From: Conexibacter woesei Iso977N
GTDB lineage: Bacteria; Actinomycetota; Thermoleophilia; Solirubrobacterales; Solirubrobacteraceae
DNA: 64,000 nt
Direction of reading: 5' to 3'
Assembly: GCF_000424625.1 (NCBI RefSeq)
Contig: NZ_AUKG01000001.1
Span: 1,488,001-1,552,000, forward strand
Shown here: positions 46,401-51,158 of the stretch, piece by piece
Layout: the number at the start of each line of letters is the position of its first letter
Numbering within the stretch: position 1 is the first letter of the stretch
Program-made: the position numbers and the translations under genes
Notes under the pieces: generated by a model
Told to the model about the DNA's origin: nothing
Seen by the model: the letters and a program-made list of their open reading frames with translations, nothing else
The model's database searches: none

Positions 46401-46997
46401 CGCGACGCGGTCGTCTACGAGACCGGGCAGACGGCGGTCGCCGCGCAGCGCAACGCCGACCTGGTGACCACCGCCGCGACCGCCGACGGGTTCCTCTACC
46501 AGACGCCGTGGGTGACGTTCTCCAGCCCCGCCGTCCCGTACCTCGTCGCGCCGGACCCGATCCCGGCACCCACCGGCGCCGACCTGCAGACCGCGGTCAC
46601 CGCCGCGCTGACCGAGCTGCTGAGCAGCGACGGCCTGCCGATCGACGGCCAGCACCGCATCCGGCTGCTGTGCACCTACGAGCGCCTGCTCGCCGGCACC
46701 GACGACGGCGACGCCGCCGTCTGGATGGGCCAGCCCGTCGTCTACCTCCCGCAGCGCCTCATGGCGCTCGCCGACGCCCCGACCGTCGCATCGGAGATCG
46801 CGACCCGCGCCGCGACCTGGGCCGCCACCATCCAGCCCCACCCACTCGACGCCTACATCCTGGACCTGTCGATCTTCGCCACCACCGACGCCGCGATGAC
46901 ACGCCCCCTGGTCGCGATCCCCCGGATCGTCGTGCCGGTGACGGCGGTCAGGAACGACTCGGCGGCCGGCGTCCCACCGCCCGTGCGGCGGGGGTGA
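34419..46997 (+). CDS. giant 4192-residue protein with beta-rich N-terminal region and multiple LysM-like repeats
   Basis: The frame is uninterrupted for 12.6 kb. Residues 1-1260 are repeating beta strands (LVVSPVALTYNSGTGAVGAS, LPNVVVDIYTDGSFYLDLGF, SFGLQVFPFVGAGGFYFGKL), possibly a DUF6603-like or long-groove fold, from memory and unverified. A linker with an acidic patch (GDDPDDDAADAAAGTEEP) follows. About 20 LysM-like units lie at residues 1571-1964, 2641-3224 and 3488-3684, with an Ig-like and mixed region in between. The C-terminal 500 residues are unassigned. No signal peptide or membrane anchor is seen, so wall binding is doubtful unless it is released or exported otherwise. The last 50 bases overlap an opposite-strand gene. 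Confidence 0.88.
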   Translation: MGLLETIQGNLDAARPSGTVPLDATTLTAAGQPVLDLFQEHLGAPAVALRGDATVALAGGVLTVTGTGTGASAVVLGLSAPSLRAELTLAGGTGALQIALRIGGTGWTLRATFPQLAANTPLGALTFGTTPAFTLRSTDGAADKYGLLAPAGLSLATTIAVADAAPFSALTPIYALPAAGTTLDFAGPVTAAPGPEALSLRTGPGRTATRPLAVSGIGTFTLAQAAIALDAVATEGADRLWAGVAAAEVWGTASAGGRETVFAISPPSGVASWLLGVVPGLNVPLTQLLGVVPGLSVVPVLPDGVQQVIDGEVTAFSFVLSVAGTTATPTGLDIAVQTTTPWTILQGVLELKRLQLALELSWENGPRLLGGAVGGALMLGDVEVDVSVPLPATRGEILVWSQPDAALPGLGALAGLLGGADLAAALPPGVASLGGLRLLSLSATVGLSPPALPEVGLGLATAPWRILPGLVLDGVVLDVTVANPLTAPAVTGSIAGRASFGTGPHPATLTVAVQRWTADGDWLLVADVRDLELPSLADFATLAGADPTSLLPASLAGQDDMRFTLVDLGIEADLTAGTLDLFHVQVAMKPWDIAPGYFRVDQLGGSLVIDWRSGAAVYSGQLIATLAFGDGAAQLVLEGDRATDGSWTLSGRLTDEVDLIELVQKALGLTPSRSDFGSLVVSPVALTYNSGTGAVGASYTFDAAARWTPRLEAVSFELDAGVHLERSSEAKYSGAIMGSLGAHFGTHALELSVGYLFQQQNGSTSYVFGLRFDQLTLTGTYSKRANADEIVTVRLGGVTFGGIVTYLVNLADPDLHFALSPPWDVLNKIRFDDLSLVVNLTQRSVGITYKVGQDLGLIDIDTIGLTYVRSGGSPGVKLEITGSFLGQRYTPDQPLGWDLLKDSPPTPSGQGTQLFDLRLLGIGQHLVLVDPHADTMAKIIDELSAVVQKTKDRKQPWELLEFDAGAGWLLAADFTLMETLRLRLVFDDPVLYGVQITLAGEKAGIFAGLDFEILYRKLSDSLGVYHIALKLPDVMRHLEFGEVSITLPNVVVDIYTDGSFYLDLGFPYNNDWTVSFGLQVFPFVGAGGFYFGKLSTAAAAGTDLVPIITNGTFGPVIEFGVALQVGVGKTISEGPLRAGLSLTVQGIVTGVVSWFNPTDASLGSAQYYRIQGSVTVVGQLYGSVDFKIISIDISIVATASVTLTVESYQPILVGLSLDVRVHASIKIIFFTIHFSFGLHLDASFTIGSAQATPWTLAAPGAGGGPRASLVARRRAETSHHAHAAARALLVAAVPERAPLTWSPVGVLGAPVAIAVELMPFLTPAVVDGAPAAVQVVLVPFVQTSVPSGAGHDEWRTAVAGDPAATADDMAFNQIARALLKWGMQTLIGAHDGDVTAVDLHLIYDDLSATDVAERAVGFGYDNVAAFLGANLTLTLAGPPARADAVARAVLPMPPPLRMAPPAPLPAVSFWEAPGVDASWREDLQRIFDELKVNADYSRAPDPLGDDPDDDAADAAAGTEEPITEALFADWFLMVARSVFQSARNLLARHEHAPTAADSLLGLARSFAPEVGYTVQQDDTAASIADLFAITSAQLLARNPGVPIAPGQRLVVPAPVAEVEHVTTPGETLQTLATDWHVAAQAIEDANPDVDFAPLAAGTTLRIPVPEAIVAIADANLDAPLADGPLTIGGLTHQVRTGETLGSIATAAHAADAGAVGEANAAAPGILLTGATLQIAAAGTSPASIPYMSQAGDTLTTLAAMLLVRDLGAVEHAFGADASYAWLAGAIPALDANAGVVFSPLAAGVALEIPNVALGDKGLQPNGPPLAYTTKPGDTLALVAATFVMAELRAAETDMVALEAAIRAANPSVDWSAPLPPATRLQLPACAHTIVAGDSLATLAARFWVTPRDLATVNATAPILAPTATLRLPAVSVPAAGLTLATLAAQLGVGAEALVGALGTHAGLFAIGPKVKPLSIPEVRQIDVDVLSRLLVSSGEANSAAGQASSFLLQGLQVPVPRKAGHNAPLFALTGQQFPGPGAPQDTTITFTAPNGERWLSLAGGTVAVTLTQAQMQTDWPSTTLDPQIAPGYPKAVPLGRSEAVRHRVAPPIPWAVPALPVLSGPTPPAGGGPQLFALPASLLARVAADPNAHPYDLMTAAKGAQDAPVAVPTYAWATWVPFTVRRVPGPGGTTVANANAYVALGADAAGADVLLALWTWLQRQDAGVTLYLGHADASGIGVVSEAVDPARVALVKANLSTETHSPRAMADALTGGTPPPPAAATLADGWPFAQLLWEATITGSGGFYLNYETTAGGPLPDAVFAGGEDATLMLIAVLDEQATAGGPGYRTLHPFTTGALVEGNLDPGRYDVFAAAADGSDTTTVATAPPGNVAFALQRTNPSPANGGDPSAEDRTRALYSMLSLTLAGTGFGTPELVLPTGPKTDDDPAAWRYDRTVPVYKQATTRPAPLPDALPDAARDDPYAGVAAGAAVTIDLRLRDRFGNDLGADAGSAGPIAVGYYDPVIGVSGWPSATAAYVIDGPDGAAALRLVVDLGLDRYVPGPSNLFAAAVRGAAADRTTYGQAFFQLRQPDVTCAVTTSLDSGGHAFLDGAAVKAPLLAFVTGAYVYLGMAQALEPAELTVPAAGGATTLLDLATDLFVTPGQLAAANAAADGSQLFAGPIVLPTLHVVRAGDTLTAIASAAALSVDALLMANTTVALNAGAVLQTAVRTYTPASGDTLTAIAALEDTTIADLAIANSATPGLLTPWSGTIGAYTLRITATDTFATLVAQLAAQDATITTPADVGRALANLPSIFVAGTPIAIASAPVDPHDATGARTVTTGAGQSLAEVATAAGCSVAGLALANGQTAGVLIPGTTVDVEGVIVAVPAAGSFVALVEALRAQGLVVGIAEVARALAGDTPLLADRVVLAVADHVVAAGETLATSAVLTPAILALFDASATDVYAIGTPLVVATEHYGPQPGDTLAALAGENALTVDQLAAANALTALAPGAQLAHPGGVGVGATSQAPCQIAFDATRPPTVAAIATTFGTDAGALGTLNADMPGLFVPNVTIAYPGHPVTTSSTSTPASLAAEAGAPDVGTFMANAAVADAAGLVAPGALFVAPLPPLAGALDVFASAVGVATLDLASANAALVGLVTPQHALTVTIAQATVTVTSGAHDTLATLLRRVQATAPGAQLADVVAACVTDPAALVAGTPLIVPPAPVTLTGPLAEPVALSATMTPLEVTITVARDPALRDPAFADAPDVAANATAVSPELGHPPTLAGFATAFEAAFATRRLKLATGPQPAGAAPRLWVADFGPAGIARVTVDGDGARFHAVAPMRRTLAGGAVGIKSYNPSSGRLGAPVTQTFASADLDGWMRAALTAIDLVLSPAVAAAAWRLDPAGVDALVAAKGTIAKLLSERVHSILQTGDDPGADAAARDALYQGMLVSLASAYATDAVISYPVTVSSPFSGPLAPRLSGKAVARQYQVAPGAGVAEAAAWYGVSLEAMAAALADAQVLNAGAPGHPVTATFGGRSVEVGGADTLTTLAAALGAPGVLALLAGVTLAPAGAGLLRPGAQLGLGRATTTPGRADSFTTVAAYFEQQPAALAIANQDRPGVLATQTLSYGGRTHPVVATDTIAIVAQALALTPATLAVAPGLGDAPGIFAATPLHALQVLPDLSLSTAKAPLADGANHVAFLFGTGSDASFKSLFLDVDYDVSEIEFAIEDVPQAGDYQSSDWLRLVIPLGTSAFGGAVDLAPGQTQVPIPLRAFPLLPSVVELTEQAAVPRPATIAEAKEWELAATIQHQSAAQDTLQLEVAFGAVPAELDADGPDPLLAPLAQFVAAWRDMQNDVAALAALPATAVSPPAKLVELVGSLATLAGDLATGLAAAPRAFGRVAADGQLYYFALEPTIDHTGPVPVIDFFDLGVLPGSDAEDVPWPTVHLGDPARPLQRAVLPDGRRRYTYNSPRPPAFASLTQTYIFPGDAPGRDAVVYETGQTAVAAQRNADLVTTAATADGFLYQTPWVTFSSPAVPYLVAPDPIPAPTGADLQTAVTAALTELLSSDGLPIDGQHRIRLLCTYERLLAGTDDGDAAVWMGQPVVYLPQRLMALADAPTVASEIATRAATWAATIQPHPLDAYILDLSIFATTDAAMTRPLVAIPRIVVPVTAVRNDSAAGVPPPVRRG
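39130..40310 (+). repeat. LysM-like repeat block 1 in the giant protein
   Basis: Six to seven units in a row, each with a [YH]xVxxGDTLxxIA-type opening: YTVQQDDTAASIADLF, HVTTPGETLQTLATDWHV, HQVRTGETLGSIATAA, YMSQAGDTLTTLAAML, YTTKPGDTLALVAATF and HTIVAGDSLATLAARFWV, then a partial AGLTLATLAAQLGVG. Most close with a PG-x-L-x-[IL]P strand such as PGQRLVVPAP. These are the clearest LysM units in the protein. Confidence 0.8.
42340..44090 (+). repeat. LysM-like repeat block 2 in the giant protein
   Basis: About ten units, some degenerate. Good ones are HVVRAGDTLTAIASAAAL, YTPASGDTLTAIAALEDT, TVTTGAGQSLAEVATAAG, HVVAAGETLATSAV and YGPQPGDTLAALAGENAL. Weaker ones include ITATDTFATLVAQL, VAVPAAGSFVALVEAL, VTSGAHDTLATLLRRV. 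Each is followed by an AN- or GT-containing helix and a closing strand. Repeat decay increases towards the C-terminal side. Confidence 0.7.
44880..45470 (+). repeat. LysM-like repeat block 3 in the giant protein
   Basis: Four degenerate units: YQVAPGAGVAEAAAWYGV, VEVGGADTLTTLAAALGA, TTPGRADSFTTVAAYFEQ and VVATDTIAIVAQALAL, each followed by a short closing strand. They are separated from block 2 by about 260 non-repeat residues. Confidence 0.55.
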
Positions 46998-47634
46998 GCC
47001 TGCGTCGCTCGCGCTCGATGTCGGCCCGCAGGCGCAGGAGGCGCGGCGACTTGCGGGTCCGACCGGTCCGCAGCGTCGCCGCCGCGCAGGCCAGGAAGCA
47101 GGCGGCGCCCAGGACGGTCGTCACGTTCGCGGCCGCGAGGTCGAGGTCGGACCCGGAGGCGGGCACGACGTAGCCGGCGATGGCGGCGATGCCGAACAGG
47201 ACGCAGCCGAGCAGGTTCACCGCCGGCTCCCAGGCGCCGGGCCCGCTTCGTGGCGAGGACCGGTAGGCGATCACGCCGGAGATCAGGAAGCAGGTGGATC
47301 CGAACGCGTCCGGGCGCCACACGACCCGGTCGTAGCTGGTGTTCGTCAGCGCCGTGTGGACGGCCCGGTAGGTCGTGATGTTGAAGAACAACGTCCCGGC
47401 GAGCTGGACGGCCGCCGCGTGCCAGGCGCCGGGCCCGGCGGGCGCCGTGCGGCGCTCCGGGTGCGCGATCAGCGCCTGGGCGAGACCGCCACCGGTGAAG
47501 AACAGCGACCCCACGAAGAACGTCCAGGCGTCGGCCTGCGCGCCCACCAGCCGGGCGTAGCCCGGGAAGGGCCCCACGACGAAGCACAGCGAGCCGAGCA
47601 CGAACAGCGCGGCCATCCGGCGTTCCCGGTTCAT
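46948..47634 (-). CDS. multi-pass membrane protein (YrhK-domain-like)
   Basis: 228 residues from the ATG at 47634 (MNRERRMAALFVLGSLCFVV). Six or so membrane segments are predicted, with the conserved-looking FFNITTYRAVHT and WRPDAFGSTCFLISGVIAYR, which remind me of YrhK-type membrane proteins. The C-terminus is strongly basic (LRADIERERRRLTPAARAVG). It lies 60 bases downstream of the glutamate decarboxylase remnant on the same strand, so it may have been its operon partner. Its 3' end overlaps the end of the giant gene by 50 bases, antisense. Confidence 0.75.
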   Translation of the reverse strand: MNRERRMAALFVLGSLCFVVGPFPGYARLVGAQADAWTFFVGSLFFTGGGLAQALIAHPERRTAPAGPGAWHAAAVQLAGTLFFNITTYRAVHTALTNTSYDRVVWRPDAFGSTCFLISGVIAYRSSPRSGPGAWEPAVNLLGCVLFGIAAIAGYVVPASGSDLDLAAANVTTVLGAACFLACAAATLRTGRTRKSPRLLRLRADIERERRRLTPAARAVGRRPPSRS

Positions 47635-47694
47635 CGTCGGTCCTGATGGTCGCCGCGGCGCGGGGCGCATCGCGGTTGCAGCGCCGGGTCGAGC

Positions 47695-49067
47695 TCAGTG
47701 GCTGAAGGCCGAGAGCTGCGGCACGCCGGCGCCGCCCGTGGCCTCCAGCACCCTGGTCTGCTGGCGCAGGTCGTCGAGGAACAGGTCTGCCATGTCGCGC
47801 GTCATCCCGGCGCGCACGACGACGCGCAGCACCGAGAGGTCCTCGCGCTCGGCCGGGAACGTGTAGGCCGGCACCAGCCACCCGCGCTCGCGCATCCGGT
47901 CGGACACGTCGAAGACCGTGAACCTGGCCTCGGGCGCGGTCGTGAACGCGAAGACGGGCAGCTCGCTGCCGTCGGTGATCGTGCGGTACGGGCCGATCGC
48001 CGCGACCTCGGCGGCGATGTGCATCGCCACCGCGCTGGAGTTGCGCTGCACCATGGCGTAGCCCTCCTGGCCGAGGCTCAGGAACATGAAGTACTGGGCG
48101 ATGACCTCGCTGCCGGGGCGCGAGAAGTTCAGGGCGAACGTCGGCATCTCGCCACCGAGGTAGTTGACCTTGAACACCAGGTCGTCGGGCAGCGCCTCGG
48201 CGTCGCGCCACAGCGCCCAGCCGACGCCGGGGTAGACGAGCCCGTACTTGTGGCCCGAGGCGTTGATCGACTGCACGCGCGGCAGCTGGAAGTCCCACAC
48301 CAGGTCGGGCTGCACGAACGGCGCGACGAACCCGCCCGACGCGGCATCGACGTGCAGCGGTACGTCGGGGCCACCGCCGGCCGCGAGCGCGTCGAGCGCG
48401 GCGGCGATCTCGGCGACCGGCTCGTAGGAGCCGTCGAACGTCGACCCGAGGATCGCCACGACGCCGATCGTGTTCTCGTCGCAGGTGGCGGCGGCCTGCT
48501 CGGCCTCGAGGTGGAAGCGGTCGCCCTGCATCGGGACCAGGCGCGGCTCGACGTCCCAGTAGCGGCAGAACTTGTCCCAGCAGACCTGGACGTTGACGCC
48601 CATCACGAGGTTCGGCCTGTCGGTGCTCTGCCCGGCCGCGCGACGGCGCGCGCGCCAGCGCCACTTCAGCGCCATGCCGCCGAGCATCGCGGCTTCGCTC
48701 GAACCGGTGGTCGACGTGCCGGTGGCGTTCTCGGCATCCGGCGCATGCCAGAGGTCGGCGAGCATGTTCACGCAGCGCTTCTCGATCTCAGCGGTCTGCG
48801 GGTACTCGTCCTTGTCGATCATGTTCTTGTCGGCGGTCTCGGCCATCAGCGCCGCGGCGTGCGGCGGCATCCAGGTCGTGACGAACGTCGCCAGGTTCAG
48901 GCCGCGCTGCCGTCGAGGAACAGCTCGTTGGTGATGAGGTCGTGCGCGATCTCGCTGCCCGTCCCGACCTGCGGGATCTGGTGGCGCGGCAGCGCGGCGG
49001 CGGTGGCGTCCCGGACGAGCGGGGAGGCGATGCTCGACGAGACCGGACCGGTGGGTGTCGTGGTCAC
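47695..49067 (-). pseudogene. gad: glutamate decarboxylase, frameshifted near the N-terminus
   Basis: A PLP-dependent glutamate decarboxylase (glutamate to GABA plus CO2), split by one missing base. The first frame (49067-48897, GTG start) reads MTTTPTGPVSSSIASPLVRD ... LPRHQIPQVGTGSE ... LFLDGSAA and then hits TGA. The next frame carries on directly with LNLATFVTTWMPPHAAALMA and the whole catalytic part, including INASGHKYGLVYPGVGW with the PLP lysine. Adding one base near 48900 restores a protein of about 457 residues. The rest is intact, so the frameshift is recent or a sequencing error. GABA synthesis usually serves acid resistance. Confidence 0.9.
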
Positions 49068-49254
49068 GTCCCCATCGAACCGCGCGCTGCCGGCGACGGC
49101 ATCGTCTGAACCGGGTGATGCCGCAGCGACCGCCGGGTGCGACGGTGACCGGGGTGCGTGCCTCCCTGCCTGCCACGGGCACGCCCCATTGCCCTCGCGC
49201 GCGCGGCGGTCGACACTCGTCGTGGAGCAACACCTACATCAAGGGAGCAGGGCC

Positions 49255-49710
49255 ATGTCGTTGCTGGACTCGGGGATGCAACAGCCGGGAGCGGGTGGGA
49301 TGCGCGCTGCTTCGGCCCAGGGCATGCACTCGACCGCGGCCGGAGCGGGTTGGGTGCTGTTCGCCGGGATCATGATCGCGATCGTCAGCGTGTTGAACAT
49401 CATCTACGGCATCGCGGCGATCGGGAACTCCAACTTCTTCGTCAACGACCAGAAGTACATCATCAGCCAGTTGAACACCTGGGGCTGGGTATCGCTGGTC
49501 CTCGGGGGCTTCCAGATGGTCGCCGCGTTCTCGATCTGGAACGGCCGCTCGTTCGGCCGCTGGCTGGGCATCGCGACGGCGGGCGCGAGCACGATCGCCG
49601 CGCTGCTCTCGCTCCCCGCCTATCCGTTCTGGTCGCTGGCCATCTTCGCCATCGACATCATGGTCATCTACGGCCTCGCGGCCTATGGCGGACGCCACCA
49701 GGCCGTCTGA
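49255..49710 (+). CDS. DUF7144-like membrane protein
   Basis: 151 residues with four membrane helices after a glycine/methionine-rich head (MSLLDSGMQQPGAGGMRAAS). The pattern GWVLFAGIMIAIVSVLNIIY, GNSNFFVNDQKYIISQLNTW and LPAYPFWSLAIFAIDIMVIY is that of a common actinobacterial membrane family (DUF7144, from memory). AAGGGAGCAGGG precedes the ATG. Function unknown. The next gene starts 26 bases inside its end. Confidence 0.85.
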   Translation: MSLLDSGMQQPGAGGMRAASAQGMHSTAAGAGWVLFAGIMIAIVSVLNIIYGIAAIGNSNFFVNDQKYIISQLNTWGWVSLVLGGFQMVAAFSIWNGRSFGRWLGIATAGASTIAALLSLPAYPFWSLAIFAIDIMVIYGLAAYGGRHQAV

Positions 49711-50392
49711 GCACGCCGGCCGCGGCGCGGGCGGCGCGATGCGCGAGGCGCGGCGCGAGGCCACGGTCGTCCTGACCGTGGACCTCGCGCTGCTGGTCGG
49801 CCTGGCGGTCGTGGACAAGGCCAGGGGCTGGGACATCATCGACCTGCCGTGGTGGGCGTGGCTGGTGCTCGCCGCCCCGGCGCTGATCCTCATCATCGTC
49901 CTGCTCGCGGTGCCGCTCGCCGGGCTCAGCCCGGGGCGCATGCGCAACGCGGGCGTCGTGCTGCTCGGCCTGCTGGTCGCCTCCGACGCGGTCGCGATCG
50001 CCGTGCTGCTCGGCGCGCTGGCCGGCAGCAGCGCCGCGAAGCTCACCGCCGGCGATCTGCTCGCCCACGGCAGCGTCGTCTGGTTGAGCAACATCATCAC
50101 CTTCGGGCTGCTGTTCTGGCAGCTCGACGACGCCGGGCCGGCCACACGGGCCACGCAGGGCCGCGTGGCCCCGGACTTCGGCTTCCCGCAGGACACGATG
50201 GGCCCGGCCTTCTGGGAGCCGCGCCTCAGCGACTACCTCTACGTCGCGTTCACCAACGCGATGGCCTTCAGCCCCACCGACACGATGCCGCTCACGCGCC
50301 GGGCCAAGGGGCTGATGGCGCTGGAGTCGATCATCTCCTACGCCGTCGTCATCCTCGTGGTCGCCCGCGCGGTCAACGTGCTCGGCACCTGA
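49685..50392 (+). CDS. membrane protein of unknown function
   Basis: 235 residues from the ATG at 49685; an internal ATG at 49739 (MREARREATVVLTVDLALL) would remove the overlap with the previous gene and is a fair alternative. Five membrane segments are visible. The C-terminal block LSDYLYVAFTNAMAFSPTDT followed by MPLTRRAKGLMALESIISYA is a strongly conserved motif that I have seen in uncharacterised bacterial membrane proteins. Probably co-transcribed with the DUF7144-like gene. Confidence 0.82.
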   Translation: MADATRPSEHAGRGAGGAMREARREATVVLTVDLALLVGLAVVDKARGWDIIDLPWWAWLVLAAPALILIIVLLAVPLAGLSPGRMRNAGVVLLGLLVASDAVAIAVLLGALAGSSAAKLTAGDLLAHGSVVWLSNIITFGLLFWQLDDAGPATRATQGRVAPDFGFPQDTMGPAFWEPRLSDYLYVAFTNAMAFSPTDTMPLTRRAKGLMALESIISYAVVILVVARAVNVLGT

Positions 50393-50403
50393 CGAGCGGA
50401 ACG

Positions 50404-51015
50404 TCACAGCACACCGTCTCGGATCAGCGCCGTGATCGTGTGGCCGGCGCGCGTCACCGCGGGCGCGTCGGCGGCGGCCGCCGGGTGCAGCGCGATCGCC
50501 GCGATCAGGGTGCCGTGTTCGTCGTGGATCGGTGCGGCGGCGGGGGCTCCGGCGGTGGCGTCGCCGGACAGGACGCGGCCGGGTGCGCAGCGGTGCAGTG
50601 GGACGGGTGTGCCGAGGACGACCTCGGCGGGCCAGCCGCCGCCGGGGGAGCAACGCATCACGCAGAGCGCGCGGTCGCGGTCGGCGTCGCGGATCCACAA
50701 CGAGGACGTGCGGCCGCCGAGGGCCGCGAGGTCTTGCAGCTGCGGTGCGGCGTGGTGCAGCAGCGGTGACTCGTCGAGCGCGCGGCGGGCCACGGCGGCG
50801 AGCCGCAACGTCGGGAGGTAGCGGCGGTGGTGCCAGTCGCCTTGGGCGGCCCAGCCCTCCAGCGCGCAGCGCTGCAGCAGCTTGCGGGCGGCGCGCTCGC
50901 CGATCGCGAGCCTCGCGGCCAGCTCCGGCGCCGAGCACGGCCCGGCGGCCAGCTCCTCCAGCGCGCGGAGGGTGTTGCGCGTCGCGTACGCGCGGACGGT
51001 GGACGGATCGGGCAT
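50404..51015 (-). CDS. IclR-like winged-helix regulator, short form
   Basis: 203 residues from the ATG at 51015 (MPDPSTVRAYATRNTLRALE), with AGGAG about 12 bases upstream. The winged helix is followed by an abbreviated IclR-like effector domain (SSLWIRDADRDRALCVMRCS, HRCAPGRVLSGDATAGAPAA). It lacks the standard middle helices, so ligand binding may differ from the full-length IclR at 25735. It is convergent with the membrane gene at 49685-50392 and has its own promoter region in the 143-base gap behind it, where nothing else was recognised. Confidence 0.75.
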   Translation of the reverse strand: MPDPSTVRAYATRNTLRALEELAAGPCSAPELAARLAIGERAARKLLQRCALEGWAAQGDWHHRRYLPTLRLAAVARRALDESPLLHHAAPQLQDLAALGGRTSSLWIRDADRDRALCVMRCSPGGGWPAEVVLGTPVPLHRCAPGRVLSGDATAGAPAAAPIHDEHGTLIAAIALHPAAAADAPAVTRAGHTITALIRDGVL

Positions 51016-51158
51016 GGAGGAACGCGGCTCCTTTGCGGTGATCGAAGCCGCCGGGCGCACGAAAGACCTCCCGGCGTTTGCCGCGCCGGGGCCCGCGCGT
51101 CAGGCGGCGAGGGGGATGAGGGTTGGTGGGTGGACTGTGGCGGGTGGGGCGGACGGTC

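Noticed and set aside
27038-46997. Prophage or phage-tail-like particle as the identity of the LysM cluster
   Set aside because: No sheath, tube, baseplate, portal, terminase or integrase is present; LysM alone is not enough.
49068-49233. Extension of the decarboxylase main frame to 49233
   Set aside because: That part is arginine-rich and unrelated; the true N-terminus is in another frame starting at 49067.
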